A DNA stretch of 64,000 nucleotides from JAYUJH01 sp043765375 (GCA_043765375.1 JAYUJH010000017.1:127439-191438); one strand, 5' to 3'. Positions 51,764 to 61,061 are shown, counted from the first letter of the stretch. Made by a program: numbers and translations. The notes: generated by a model from the letters alone, not told the origin.

Positions 51764-52198
51764 ATGAATGAAATAATTGATTTAGTAGATGAGAAGGAAA
51801 AGAGAGATTTTATTGTTTCTAAAACATCTTCTCTCATGGTTCACGTTGGTCCTCTCCCTCCAGCAAGCGAGTTGCAGGCTTATAAAAACATTATGATAGA
51901 TGCGCCTGAAAAGATATTTGCTATGGCAGAGAAATCACAAGAACATAAAATGGAAAAATTTCGTTGTTATCACCAATATAAAACTAGAGGGCAGTTATTC
52001 GCTTTTTTGATTGTGATGGGTTCATTTGCTTTGACAGGAGTTTTGGCTTATATTGGTCAGCCATTAATTGGTGGAATAATTTCTTTTGCATCTATTGCAA
52101 GCGTTGCCCTCGCCTTAATTTACGGCGAGAGAAAAAACAGTTCAACCCTCAAAAAAGAACAAACGAGTGTTGAGAAGAACATAGAGAAAAATATATGA
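51764..52198 (+). CDS. DUF2335 family membrane protein
   Basis: 144 residues. The DUF2335 signature GPLPPASELQAYKNIM, then APEKIFAMAEKSQEHKMEKF, is clear, with two C-terminal TM helices (LFAFLIVMGSFALTGVLAYI and LIGGIISFASIASVALALI). Family members are small inner-membrane proteins of unknown function, often near mobile or defence genes. It overlaps the next gene by four bases (ATGA). Confidence 0.85.
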   Translation: MNEIIDLVDEKEKRDFIVSKTSSLMVHVGPLPPASELQAYKNIMIDAPEKIFAMAEKSQEHKMEKFRCYHQYKTRGQLFAFLIVMGSFALTGVLAYIGQPLIGGIISFASIASVALALIYGERKNSSTLKKEQTSVEKNIEKNI

Positions 52199-52563
52199 TT
52201 AAGATTATACTTGCTCGGTTTTGGGTTGCGCTGTTGCCATTCGCGCTTTATGGGCTGTGGTTGCTATTCATCACTCACAAAGCCAAGGACGGGCATTATA
52301 TTGGTGAGCATATTCGCAAATCAGCGTTATTTTGGACATGGACATCAAGCGCATTATTGTTGATTGTGAGTTGTATATGGTGGTCTTTGGGGCAGGCGGC
52401 AACTGGTGAAGCATCTTATTCTCCAGCGTATAATGTCAATGGGAAGCTAGTTCCCGCTGCGGTGAACCCTGCAAAGTTGAACCCCGCCATAGTCAGCCCT
52501 GATGCGGTGAATATTGACAAAATTACCATAGATAAAAATATAGATAATTCCACTGTAAAATAA
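52195..52563 (+). CDS. DUF6111-like small membrane protein
   Basis: 122 residues. Two TM helices (FWVALLPFALYGLWLLFI and LFWTWTSSALLLIVSCIWWSL) around a basic loop, then an Asn/Pro/Val-rich tail with repeat-like VNPAKLNPA units. Alphaproteobacteria commonly encode such a protein just before the CCA/poly(A) polymerase gene, as here; the family name is from position and topology rather than clear homology. Confidence 0.65.
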   Translation: MIKIILARFWVALLPFALYGLWLLFITHKAKDGHYIGEHIRKSALFWTWTSSALLLIVSCIWWSLGQAATGEASYSPAYNVNGKLVPAAVNPAKLNPAIVSPDAVNIDKITIDKNIDNSTVK

Positions 52564-52571
52564 GCGACATT

Positions 52572-53912
52572 ATGGCAACAAAACCCCGCTGGTTGCATGA
52601 TAATTCGGTGCAATTATTGCTTGAAATCGCTCGCATGGAAGGTATTGAGTTGCGCTTTGTTGGCGGGTGTGTTCGTGACTTTGTGATGGAAAGGGATTTG
52701 GCTTATGGCGACATAGATTTGGCAACCCCGCATTTGCCTGATGTGATTTGCCAAGCATTTGCCAAGCATGGCAGGGTTATTCCAACGGGAATTGCGCATG
52801 GAACAGTGACGGTGATGCTTGAAGCTGGAAAAGACGACATTAATCAACATGGTAACAACAATAGAGGGTTTGAAATAACTACATTACGCCGTGATGTGCA
52901 ATGTGATGGCAGGCACGCAACCATTGAGTTTGTTGATGATTGGGAGGTTGATGCGCTGCGCCGTGATTTCACGATGAACGCATTATTTATGAATGATCAT
53001 GGCGAAATTATAGATTATGTTGGTGGCGTTGCTGATGCAATAGCGGGGCGGGTGCGTTTTATTGGTGATGCGAATGCAAGAATTGCGGAAGATTATTTGC
53101 GTATTTTGCGATATTATCGTTTCTTAGCAACGCATGGAAAATTATTGCAACAAGATGATTATGCTTATGAAGCTATTGCTAAATATGCGCATAAATTAGT
53201 TGCAGGGGGTGGAGTTTCGGGCGAGAGAATTGGTCATGAAATGACGAAAATGCTTGGGGCGGATAATCCCTATGCGGCTTTAGAATTAATGGCGGAAACT
53301 AAAGTTTGGCAGGTAATAACGGGTCAAGAAATCACGGGGCAGGCAGTCACGGGTGATGCTGTGATTAACTTAACTGCGTTACGAGATTTAATAGACAGGG
53401 AATTAATAGACAGGGAGTTAATAGCGGGTGAATTGAAAATAGGAGAGTTAATAGCGGGGGAGGGACAATTTAATATTAAACCTAACTTCAATCCTTGGCG
53501 ACGCTTATGTGCGTTAATAAGTTCAACCAACATTAACACGCAATATATTGCTAATAATTGGCGATTAACGAATGTAACAAAAAAATATATGCAAGCGATG
53601 GCAAATGCGCACATGATTAAGGATATTGATTCATTGCGGGTGCAAGTGGCGCAACATGGCAAGGATATGGTGCAAGAAATGTTATTATTGCAACAAGATT
53701 TAGCGGGTAACACAACTCAATTGCTCCAATATTTACATGATTATCAACCGCAACCATGCCCAGTTAATGGTGCATTATTATTGCAAAACGGGTTTTCTCA
53801 TGGAATAAAAATTAAATATGCGCTTGAGTCTTGCAATGATGCGTGGTTGCAATCTGATTTTAGTTTAAGCATGGAGCAGTTATTGGTGATTGCCGCTGAG
53901 CATAATGTTTGA
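52572..53912 (+). CDS. CCA tRNA nucleotidyltransferase / poly(A) polymerase family
   Basis: 446 residues. The nucleotidyltransferase head has RFVGGCVRDFVM, YGDIDLATPHLP with the DxD metal site, and FEITTLRRDV; the neck has DALRRDFTMNALFMNDHG and ARIAEDYLRILRYYRF. It adds CCA to tRNAs or poly(A) tails. Residues ~255-300 include a run of short tandem repeats (TGQEITGQAVTGDAV and LIDRELIDRELIAGELKIG) encoded by 15-bp units. It follows the DUF6111-like gene by 8 bp. Whether it is Cca or PcnB cannot be told from sequence alone. Confidence 0.9.
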   Translation: MATKPRWLHDNSVQLLLEIARMEGIELRFVGGCVRDFVMERDLAYGDIDLATPHLPDVICQAFAKHGRVIPTGIAHGTVTVMLEAGKDDINQHGNNNRGFEITTLRRDVQCDGRHATIEFVDDWEVDALRRDFTMNALFMNDHGEIIDYVGGVADAIAGRVRFIGDANARIAEDYLRILRYYRFLATHGKLLQQDDYAYEAIAKYAHKLVAGGGVSGERIGHEMTKMLGADNPYAALELMAETKVWQVITGQEITGQAVTGDAVINLTALRDLIDRELIDRELIAGELKIGELIAGEGQFNIKPNFNPWRRLCALISSTNINTQYIANNWRLTNVTKKYMQAMANAHMIKDIDSLRVQVAQHGKDMVQEMLLLQQDLAGNTTQLLQYLHDYQPQPCPVNGALLLQNGFSHGIKIKYALESCNDAWLQSDFSLSMEQLLVIAAEHNV

Positions 53913-53927
53913 GCATGATGTTGATAT

Positions 53928-54551
53928 TTAACCAGCAAATCTAGCAATTACATCATCAAACATGGCTTCAGTTAGCACCCGAGTATTAATATTATAGCGT
54001 GAGGTATGATAGGAGCAAAATAATTCTATGTTAGCTATATTATAAACCACGCCATGTTTGAATGGGTGAGTTGTGATTTTCCCACCTAGTGCTTTGACCG
54101 TTGCATTATGTGAAACTCCGCCTAGCACTAAGATACGCTGCAAATTGTGCATATTGGCGATTTCGGATTGCAAAAATTGGCCACATGTCGCAATTTCAAG
54201 CGTGGTTGGTTTGTTTTGTGGTGGAACGCATCGCACCGAATTGGTAATGCGAATGTTACGCAATCGCAAACCATCACTCGCATGTTTGCCATATTCACCA
54301 ATCGCCAATCCATGTTTAATTAATGCTGCATATAGCACATCACCAGCATAATCCCCCGTGAAAGGGCGGGCAGTTTGGTTTGCTCCGTGCAACCCTGGTG
54401 CTAACCCCACAATCAAATGGGTGGCGTTCAATTCACCAAATGCTGGCACTGGTGCATTATGATAATGCGGATATGTAGCACAATTTTGCTGGCGAAACTC
54501 CGCAAGCCTTGGGCAGTTGGCGCAGTTATTTGATGGTGAAATCATTGGCAA
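53928..54551 (-). CDS. Family-5 (UDGb-type) uracil-DNA glycosylase
   Basis: 207 residues. Cysteines C10, C13 (CANC) with C near 108 and 123 (VRCVPP, ATCGQF) form a 4Fe-4S pattern. GLAPGLHGANQTARPFTGD is motif A of family 5, and CSYHTSRYNINT is the C-terminal motif. It removes uracil, and in some members other deaminated bases, from DNA. The gene for the PIN toxin ends three bases before... it starts at 54551 and lies just after the PIN gene on the same strand. Confidence 0.88.
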   Translation of the reverse strand: MPMISPSNNCANCPRLAEFRQQNCATYPHYHNAPVPAFGELNATHLIVGLAPGLHGANQTARPFTGDYAGDVLYAALIKHGLAIGEYGKHASDGLRLRNIRITNSVRCVPPQNKPTTLEIATCGQFLQSEIANMHNLQRILVLGGVSHNATVKALGGKITTHPFKHGVVYNIANIELFCSYHTSRYNINTRVLTEAMFDDVIARFAG

Positions 54552-54553
54552 TT

Positions 54554-54940
54554 TTAATCTGGTAATAATTTTAAGTTTCCATATAGATTATAATGCCTAA
54601 AATCATTGTCACGAGTGATTAAAGCAACATTATTATCAATGCAATTTTGGGCAATTAGCGCATCAGCAAGGCGTGCTTTTTTGCCTTTGGATAAAACCAA
54701 AGCTCGGAGCTTACCCGCTCTATGCCAATATCCATCTATAATTGGTAAAGTTGGCAGTCGCTCAATAGCATTATAAGTATTTATTTGTAAATTAGGGTCA
54801 CTAAGCAACTCAGCAATAACTGGAAGTGGTAAAAACAAACAATTTTCTATAATTGCATTGCGAAGTATGTCAACATCTTCTCCCTCATGCTTTTTCAAAA
54901 ATGCAATCATAGTGCTTGTATCTGCTGCAATCCAAATCAC
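54554..54940 (-). CDS. PIN-domain toxin (VapC-like)
   Basis: 128 residues. PIN acidic residues: D7 (AADTSTMIAFL), E43-like (VIAELLSD), D95-region (ARLADALIAQ) and the last acidic residue in TRDNDF. It is a likely Mg-dependent endoribonuclease. The start is a GTG at 54940 overlapping the upstream stop codon (TAGTG), so translation is coupled to the putative antitoxin. Confidence 0.88.
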   Translation of the reverse strand: MIWIAADTSTMIAFLKKHEGEDVDILRNAIIENCLFLPLPVIAELLSDPNLQINTYNAIERLPTLPIIDGYWHRAGKLRALVLSKGKKARLADALIAQNCIDNNVALITRDNDFRHYNLYGNLKLLPD

Positions 54941-55191
54941 TAAAATTCTCTATCTTCACGCAAAACATCAAGGGGAATTGAGAAGCAATCTGTATCTTTA
55001 AGCGAGCCTTCCATTGCTAATAATTGTTGATACGGATTTTTTATGATCTTGTTTGAGGTCAGACTTTCTAATCCAGCTAGCAAGGTTTCAGCATAGCCAA
55101 AACCTGTGACTTTCTGCGCTTTCTCAAGCAAATGCTTAGGTATCTGCAAGTTAATATTAATGTTTTCACTAGTTAAATTATTTTCCATCAT
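54940..55191 (-). CDS. Putative antitoxin partner of the PIN toxin
   Basis: 83 residues from ATG 55191 (an ATG at 55218 is also in frame). The N-terminal part NININLQIPKHLLEKAQK looks like a ribbon-helix-helix or short DNA-binding segment and the C-terminal half (DTDCFSIPLDVLREDREF) would be the toxin-neutralising peptide. It overlaps the toxin start by one base. Antitoxin identity rests on position and size; no family was recognised with certainty. Confidence 0.72.
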   Translation of the reverse strand: MMENNLTSENININLQIPKHLLEKAQKVTGFGYAETLLAGLESLTSNKIIKNPYQQLLAMEGSLKDTDCFSIPLDVLREDREF

Positions 55192-55258
55192 ATTATTATA
55201 ATGAAAAATGATTTTCATGCAATTATTTTGTTTATTTTAACAAAAATAACATTTCCCC

Positions 55259-55287
55259 CTTGAAATGCAAAACATATTGCATATATT
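55259..55287 (+). promoter_or_regulatory. Candidate RpoH (sigma-32) promoter of groESL
   Basis: CTTGAAA (55259-55265), 14-bp spacer, then CATATAT (55280-55286) fit the CTTGAA/CATnT heat-shock consensus. The sequence lies ~90 bp before groES. No CIRCE inverted repeat (TTAGCACTC-N9-GAGTGCTAA) is visible in the upstream region. Confidence 0.6.
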
Positions 55288-55374
55288 GCTGATATGATGG
55301 AGATGATCCATGAAATAATTAAACATAATTAATAAAATATAATATACTAAAACTAACATTAGGAGCAGTTTTTT

Positions 55375-55695
55375 ATGAATAACATTAAACCATTATATGA
55401 CCGTGTTGTCATACGCCGTTTGGAAGAAGAAGATCGCACAGCTGGCGGAATTATCATTCCTGATTCGGCTAAAGAAAAGCCGCAAAAAGGTGAAGTTGTA
55501 GCTTGTGGTTCTGGCGCACGCAATGACGCTGGTAACATTGTTGCTTTGGAAGTGAAAGTTGGCGATGTAGTGTTGTTTGGCAAATGGTCTGGCACTGAAA
55601 TCAAGATGTCGGGCGAAGAATTGTTGGTAATGAAAGAATCTGACATTATTGCTATTTTGGCTGGCGAAGCTGCTGCTAAAAAGAAAGCTGCATAA
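55375..55695 (+). CDS. groES: Co-chaperonin GroES
   Basis: 106 residues. It caps the GroEL chamber. IKPLYDRVVIRRLEEEDRTA, GGIIIPDSAKEKPQKGEVVA (mobile loop) and VLFGKWSGTEIKMSGEELL are intact. A good AGGAG site lies about nine bases before the start. The C-terminus carries an Ala/Lys extension. groEL follows by 32 bp. Confidence 0.97.
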   Translation: MNNIKPLYDRVVIRRLEEEDRTAGGIIIPDSAKEKPQKGEVVACGSGARNDAGNIVALEVKVGDVVLFGKWSGTEIKMSGEELLVMKESDIIAILAGEAAAKKKAA

Positions 55696-55727
55696 ATATT
55701 GTAAAATTAAATAATTAGGAGAAGAAT

Positions 55728-57380
55728 ATGTCTAAAGAAATTAAGTTCGGAACTGACGCACGCTCGCAGATTTTGCTAGGTGCTGACATTTTGGCAAATG
55801 CTGTGAAAGTAACTTTGGGGCCAAAAGGTCGCAATGTAGTAATTTCAAAATCTTATGGTGCGCCTCGTATCACTAAAGATGGCGTTACTGTTGCTAAAGA
55901 AATCACGCTTGCAAATAACTTTCAGAATATGGGCGCACAAATGTTGCGTGAAGTGGCAAGCAAAACTGCTGATACCGCTGGTGACGGCACAACTACTGCA
56001 ACAGTTCTTGCGCAAGCTATTATCCGTGAAGGTGCAAAAGCAGTTGCTGCTGGCTTAAATCCAATGGATTTGAAGCGTGGAATTGATAAAGCAGTTGCTG
56101 CTGTTGTTGAGGAAATCAAAAAGAAAAGCAAGCCTATCTCATCACACGCAGAAATTGCACAAGTTGGAACTATTTCAGCTAATGGCGATGAAGTGATTGG
56201 TAACAAACTTGCTGAAGCAATGGATAGAGTTGGTAAAGAAGGCGTAATCACCGTTGAAGAAGCTAAAGGGCTTGAGTTTGAGCTTGAAGTTGTTGAAGGT
56301 ATGATGTTTGACCGTGGATATTTGTCACCATATTTTGTGACAAACTCAGAGAAAATGGTTGCTGAACTTGAAAATCCGTGCATTTTGCTGGTTGAGAAAA
56401 AACTCTCAGGTTTGCAACAATTATTGCCATTGCTTGAGGCAGTTGTGCAATCGCAACGTCCGTTGTTGATTATTGCAGAAGATGTTGAAGGCGAAGCCTT
56501 GGCAACTTTGGTGGTGAATAAGCTCCGTGGTGGATTGAAAGTTGCGGCCGTTAAAGCCCCTGGTTTTGGTGATCGTCGCAAAGCAATGTTGGAAGATATT
56601 GCAATCTTGACTGGTGGACAAGTTATCAGTGAAGATTTGGGCATGAAGTTGGAAAATGTTGGCATCAACATGCTTGGTTCTGCTAAAAAGATTTCAATAA
56701 CCAAAGAAGATACCACAATTGTTGATGGTGCTGGAAACAAAGCTGATATTGAAGTGCGTTGCAGCCAAATTCGCGCTCAAGTGGAAGATACAACTTCTGA
56801 TTATGACCGTGAGAAATTGCAAGAGCGTTTGGCTAAACTTTCAGGTGGCGTTGCCGTATTGAAAGTTGGTGGTTCAACTGAAGTTGAAGTTAAAGAACGT
56901 AAAGATCGTGTTGACGATGCACTTCATGCAACTCGCGCTGCTGTGGAAGAAGGAATTGTTCCAGGTGGTGGGATTACATTGCTTTATGCTTCAAAAGTGT
57001 TGGATAACATCAAGGCTGATAATGAAGAGCAAAAAGCGGGTATTAATATTGTGCGCCGTGCGTTGCAAGCTCCTATTCGTCAAATCGTTGAAAATGCTGG
57101 GCTAGATGGTGCAGTAGTTGCTGGCAAATTGCTGGAAAGCAAAGATAGCAATTATGGTTTCAATGCGCAAACATTGGAATATTGCGATATGGTGAAGTGC
57201 GGTATCATTGACCCAACTAAGGTTGTGCGCACCGCATTGCAAGATGCAGCGTCAGTTGCTGGGTTGTTAATCACGACTGAAGCATTAATCGCTGATAAGC
57301 CTGAAGAAAATAATGGTTCTTCAAATGCTGCTGCTGGCGGTATGGGTGGAATGGGCGGCATGGGTGGTATGGATTTCTAA
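55728..57380 (+). CDS. groEL: Chaperonin GroEL
   Basis: 550 residues. It forms the 14-mer folding chamber. VKVTLGPKGRNVVISKSYGA, AGDGTTTATVLAQAI (ATP loop), and AAVEEGIVPGGGITLLYASK are present and the protein ends in the usual GGM repeats (GGMGGMGGMGGMDF). A terminator lies 27 bp after the stop. The sequence is alphaproteobacterial in style (RCSQIRAQVEDTTSDYDREK). Confidence 0.98.
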   Translation: MSKEIKFGTDARSQILLGADILANAVKVTLGPKGRNVVISKSYGAPRITKDGVTVAKEITLANNFQNMGAQMLREVASKTADTAGDGTTTATVLAQAIIREGAKAVAAGLNPMDLKRGIDKAVAAVVEEIKKKSKPISSHAEIAQVGTISANGDEVIGNKLAEAMDRVGKEGVITVEEAKGLEFELEVVEGMMFDRGYLSPYFVTNSEKMVAELENPCILLVEKKLSGLQQLLPLLEAVVQSQRPLLIIAEDVEGEALATLVVNKLRGGLKVAAVKAPGFGDRRKAMLEDIAILTGGQVISEDLGMKLENVGINMLGSAKKISITKEDTTIVDGAGNKADIEVRCSQIRAQVEDTTSDYDREKLQERLAKLSGGVAVLKVGGSTEVEVKERKDRVDDALHATRAAVEEGIVPGGGITLLYASKVLDNIKADNEEQKAGINIVRRALQAPIRQIVENAGLDGAVVAGKLLESKDSNYGFNAQTLEYCDMVKCGIIDPTKVVRTALQDAASVAGLLITTEALIADKPEENNGSSNAAAGGMGGMGGMGGMDF

Positions 57381-57406
57381 ATCCAAACTATTCATAATGT
57401 TTGAAG

Positions 57407-57437
57407 AAAAGGTGGGCGCAAAACGTCCACCTTTTTT
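57407..57437 (+). terminator. Terminator of groESL
   Basis: AAAAGGTGGGCG (57407-57418) pairs with CGTCCACCTTTT (57424-57435), one G-T pair, with loop CAAAA and a T run through 57437. Confidence 0.8.
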
Positions 57438-57512
57438 GTTGATTTTCGGCGTGTTATTGTTGTTTTGCTTTTTCTGTTGAATATAGCGTCAAAATTGATT
57501 ATATGATATATC

Positions 57513-57926
57513 ATGAATATGCTTTCCATAACCCCCTTATATACTGCTTTGCTCACTTTGCTGTTTGTTGTATTCTCCGCATTGGTAATTCGTTGCCGTT
57601 TGAAATGCAATCAAGTGATTGGTGATGGCGGGAAGGACATTATGGTGCGTCACATGCGGGCGCACGCCAATTTTTCTGAATATATTCCGCTTGCATTGTT
57701 GCTGATGCTGATGCTAGAGCTTGGTGGAACTAACTCAACAACCTTGCATATTATGGGGATTGCGTTGATTGTTGGCCGCATCTCGCATTTTTATAGTTTA
57801 ACCGTGAAAGAGCCTAGTTCAGCCAAATCTGGCAAAATGGTGATAATTTACCGTCAAATTGGTATGGTGCTAACATTTGGGTGCTTGCTGGCTGGGGCAA
57901 TCACTGCTATTAATAATTATTTTTGA
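57513..57926 (+). CDS. MAPEG family membrane protein
   Basis: 137 residues with four TM helices. MAPEG hallmark residues appear in RCRLKCNQVIGDGG, MRAHANFSEYIPLALLL and the LIVGRISHFYS segment. Bacterial members are glutathione transferase-like or of unknown activity. It lies between groESL and asd, 13 bp before asd. Confidence 0.88.
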   Translation: MNMLSITPLYTALLTLLFVVFSALVIRCRLKCNQVIGDGGKDIMVRHMRAHANFSEYIPLALLLMLMLELGGTNSTTLHIMGIALIVGRISHFYSLTVKEPSSAKSGKMVIIYRQIGMVLTFGCLLAGAITAINNYF

Positions 57927-57939
57927 GGTCGCATAAATT

Positions 57940-58977
57940 ATGTTTAACATCGCAATTGTTGGTGCAACCGGAAATGTCGGGCGGGAGATGCTCGCAACCC
58001 TTGCTGAACGTCGCTTCCCAATCAAACAAATAGTTGCACTTGCTTCACGCAATTCGCTTGGCAAAGAAGTTAGTTTTGGCAATGACCGTGTTCTCAAATG
58101 CCAAGTGTTGGAAGATTTTGATTTTAGCGATACTGATATTGCCTTATTTTCACCGGGGGGAGCGGTTTCCGCCATTCATGCGCCCCGTGCCGCAGCGGCT
58201 GGTTGCGTGGTGATTGATAATACCTCACATTTCCGTATGTTTGATGATGTGCCGTTGATTGTGCCAGAAGTGAATGCACATGCGCTTGTGGATTTTCGTA
58301 AAAGCAACATCATCGCTAACCCAAATTGCTCAACCATACAAATGGTGGTTGCACTCAAGCCGTTAGCAGAGATTGCAGCAATCAAGAGAATTGTCGTTTC
58401 AACTTATCAATCAGTTTCGGGGGCGGGCAAAGATGCAATGGACGAGCTTTATGCTCAAACTAAAAAAGTATTCATGGGCGAGGAGGAAGCTCCGCAATGT
58501 TTCCCCAAGCAAATTGCGTTTAATGTGATTCCGCAAATTGATGTGTTCATGGCAAATGGTAGCACCAAAGAAGAATGGAAAATGATGGTGGAGACGCAAA
58601 AAATCATGGGTGCTGATATTTCGGTTAGCGCAACTTGCGTGCGTGTCCCTGTGTTTGTTGGGCATAGTGAATCCGTCAATGTGGAGTTTCATGAGGCTGT
58701 GACATTGGATCAAGCGTATCTTGCACTCGGGGAGGCTGATGGCGTGGTGTTGTTGCAAGAGCGTGATGATGCAGATGGTTACATCACTCCGAAAGAAGTT
58801 ATGGGTGAAGATGGTGTTTATGTTTCACGGTTGCGAATTGATGAAAGTGCGCCAAATTGCTTGAATATGTGGATTGTGGCTGATAACTTACGCAAGGGTG
58901 CTGCCCTGAATGCGGTGCAAATTGCTGAATGCTTAATCACTGATTATGGCTTGAAGCCTAAAGCAAATATTGTTTGA
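57940..58977 (+). CDS. asd: Aspartate-semialdehyde dehydrogenase
   Basis: 345 residues. NADPH-binding IAIVGATGNVGREML at the N-terminus, catalytic C130 in ANPNCSTIQMVVALKPL, SYQSVSGAGKDAMDEL, and the His of VGHSESVNVEFHE. It supplies lysine, diaminopimelate and threonine synthesis. Co-directional with the MAPEG gene. Confidence 0.97.
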   Translation: MFNIAIVGATGNVGREMLATLAERRFPIKQIVALASRNSLGKEVSFGNDRVLKCQVLEDFDFSDTDIALFSPGGAVSAIHAPRAAAAGCVVIDNTSHFRMFDDVPLIVPEVNAHALVDFRKSNIIANPNCSTIQMVVALKPLAEIAAIKRIVVSTYQSVSGAGKDAMDELYAQTKKVFMGEEEAPQCFPKQIAFNVIPQIDVFMANGSTKEEWKMMVETQKIMGADISVSATCVRVPVFVGHSESVNVEFHEAVTLDQAYLALGEADGVVLLQERDDADGYITPKEVMGEDGVYVSRLRIDESAPNCLNMWIVADNLRKGAALNAVQIAECLITDYGLKPKANIV

Positions 58978-59114
58978 TAATTAAATAAATGACGTTCTTT
59001 GAAAATAAGCGTTTTCCAATTAATATAATAAAACAATTTTGCGAACGTGTTAATCAAAACGCATTTTCTTTAACATTACTCACTACCTATGTTAAGTATA
59101 AAATTAGTTTTGGC

Positions 59115-60239
59115 CTACATATCATGCACATTACTTAAGCATTTTATTAGATCGTTGTTAAAATAATAGTTAGAGTTTTGTATTCTTACCTTTTGCATTA
59201 ATCCAATTTCTGTTACTGCATCTAAACATTTTGCTGCGGTTTGTCTGCTGACTTTGAGCTCATCTACGACATGTGCAATTTTTGTATATGGATGGTTGAA
59301 CATTATATTAAGCAAATCTTGAGTGTAAATATTAGCAATCTTAGTGCGCATTGTATTCTTATGTTTTTGTAATATAATCTTTATTTCCTCTATTAGGCAA
59401 ATTGTTTGTCTTGACGTGTGGCAAATACCTTCTAGCATAAACATTATCCATTCTTCCCATATTCCTTGGTCACGCACTGCTTGAAGCAAACGATAATATT
59501 CTTGCTTGTTGTGATTAATGTAGCGGGAAAGATATAGGATTGGTGTATCCAGAAGCTGTTGATGCACTAAATATAAAACGTTAATCATACGTCCTGTACG
59601 TCCGTTGCCATCAAAAAAAGGGTGAATACTTTCAAATTGATGATGTATGATTGCCATTTTTACTAACGCATCCAAATCGCTTAAATCTTTATCATTGATA
59701 AAGTCTTCCAGGTTTTTCATGGCGTTTTCAATTTGCGCTAAAGATTGTGGAGGAGTATATATCACGTTTCCTGTTATTTGCTCTTTTAGTGTGGTTCCAG
59801 CTTGTGAACGAAAACCAGAATCATTTTCTAATAATTCAGATTGCATGCTTTTTATTAGGTTATTACGTAATAAACCACTTTTTTTTATTTCTGAAAAACC
59901 TCTAATTAATGCGGTCGCATAAAGATGCACTTCTTTGGCGGCATGGCTAACAAAATATCTTGCTTTTTCATCACTTTGATATAATTCATCATTTGTTGTT
60001 ACGATGTTTTCTATTGCAGAGCTATCCTTTGCCTCTTGTAAAGATAATGTTTTAATTAAAATATTTTGATTGGGCATAGATATAGCTACCCCCTTTAATT
60101 CAGCTAATGCAGCTCGTGCTTCGCTAGTTTTTTTCATTACTTTTTTATTCTCCAGTTCCATCGGCAGAGGAAGGGTGGGGATATTGTAAGTTCCCTGTGA
60201 CAATATAACATTAGGATAATTATAAGTTATTATATTCAT
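59115..60239 (-). CDS. Class II Fic-domain AMPylase-like protein
   Basis: 374 residues. An N-terminal inhibitory helix with SSAIEN (S/T-x3-E-N, ~72-77) precedes the Fic core motif HPFFDGNGRTGR (206-217), fully conserved with catalytic His. The C-terminus (~290-360) is a winged-helix-like DNA-binding region (VSRQTAAKCLDAVTEIGLM). Layout matches the SoFic-type proteins with built-in autoinhibition. Fic proteins transfer AMP or other nucleotides to target proteins. No separate antitoxin is needed. Target unknown. Confidence 0.9.
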   Translation of the reverse strand: MNIITYNYPNVILSQGTYNIPTLPLPMELENKKVMKKTSEARAALAELKGVAISMPNQNILIKTLSLQEAKDSSAIENIVTTNDELYQSDEKARYFVSHAAKEVHLYATALIRGFSEIKKSGLLRNNLIKSMQSELLENDSGFRSQAGTTLKEQITGNVIYTPPQSLAQIENAMKNLEDFINDKDLSDLDALVKMAIIHHQFESIHPFFDGNGRTGRMINVLYLVHQQLLDTPILYLSRYINHNKQEYYRLLQAVRDQGIWEEWIMFMLEGICHTSRQTICLIEEIKIILQKHKNTMRTKIANIYTQDLLNIMFNHPYTKIAHVVDELKVSRQTAAKCLDAVTEIGLMQKVRIQNSNYYFNNDLIKCLSNVHDM

Positions 60240-60257
60240 GTGATAAATTATATATGA

Positions 60258-61061
60258 TTAAATTGTTACTTGCAACTCACACATTACGAGGGCGTGATCG
60301 GAGGGTTTATCCAACGTTCGCAAATATTTTGCCACCTCGCACCCTTCAAGTTTATCAACTGCCTCGGGTGAAAGCAACAGATGGTCTATGCGCAAGCCAT
60401 GGTCACGCTCAAACGCTGCCCCACGATAATCCCACCAGCTATATATATGTGCGTCGGGGTGCGTCACCCGCATTGCATCATAATAACCCATATTTAATAT
60501 GGCTCGCAAATGCGCCCGCTCTAGCGCATTATAGCAGATGCTGCCCTCAAGTGCCGCCGCATCATAAACATCTTGGGGCAGGTATGCTATATTATAATCG
60601 CCACCAACAATTAACACTTCACGCAAGCGCAATAAATCCTGCATATGCGCCCGCAATTTCGTTAAAAACTGCATTTTATAGGCGAACTTGTCGCTGCCAA
60701 CTTCCTGCCCATTGGGAACATAGACGCTGGCAACTCGCAAAGCTGCACCATTATGATACGTCACCGCCTCAATATAGCGAGCTTGCGGGTCATCATCATA
60801 TAAATGCGTGCGCACATCTTCAAGCGGGGCTTTGCTCAAAATAGCCACACCATTATAAGTTTTCTGCCCCAAAACTGCGCAATTATAACCTAATTCCTCA
60901 ATCTCCGCATAAGGGAACTTCGCCTCCTCCAGCTTTAATTCCTGCAACAGCAACACATCAGGGGCGGTGATACGCAAAAACTCTAGCAAATGTTCAAGGC
61001 GGGAACGAATGGAATTAACATTCCATGTGGCAATTTTATAGTTATTATTTGTATTTTTCAT
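60258..61061 (-). CDS. xthA: Exodeoxyribonuclease III (XthA-type AP endonuclease)
   Basis: 267 residues. Metal and catalytic motifs in order: ATWNVNSIRSR, LLQELKLEE, SVYVPNG, VGGDYNIAY (Asp-Asn), WWDYRG, and the C-terminal IDHLL...SDHALV. It nicks DNA at abasic sites and digests 3' ends in base excision repair. The gene lies just past fic on the same strand (fic starts 60239). Confidence 0.96.
   Translation of the reverse strand: MKNTNNNYKIATWNVNSIRSRLEHLLEFLRITAPDVLLLQELKLEEAKFPYAEIEELGYNCAVLGQKTYNGVAILSKAPLEDVRTHLYDDDPQARYIEAVTYHNGAALRVASVYVPNGQEVGSDKFAYKMQFLTKLRAHMQDLLRLREVLIVGGDYNIAYLPQDVYDAAALEGSICYNALERAHLRAILNMGYYDAMRVTHPDAHIYSWWDYRGAAFERDHGLRIDHLLLSPEAVDKLEGCEVAKYLRTLDKPSDHALVMCELQVTI

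Noticed and set aside
55219..55374. CIRCE/HrcA control of groESL
   Set aside because: No TTAGCACTC-N9-GAGTGCTAA repeat is visible; a sigma-32-type promoter is the better candidate.
55922..56740. 272-codon minus-strand frame opposite groEL
   Set aside because: Shadow of groEL codon use; no family resemblance.
60254..60844. 196-codon plus-strand frame opposite xthA
   Set aside because: Overlaps a clear exonuclease III gene; His/Pro/Tyr-rich shadow.
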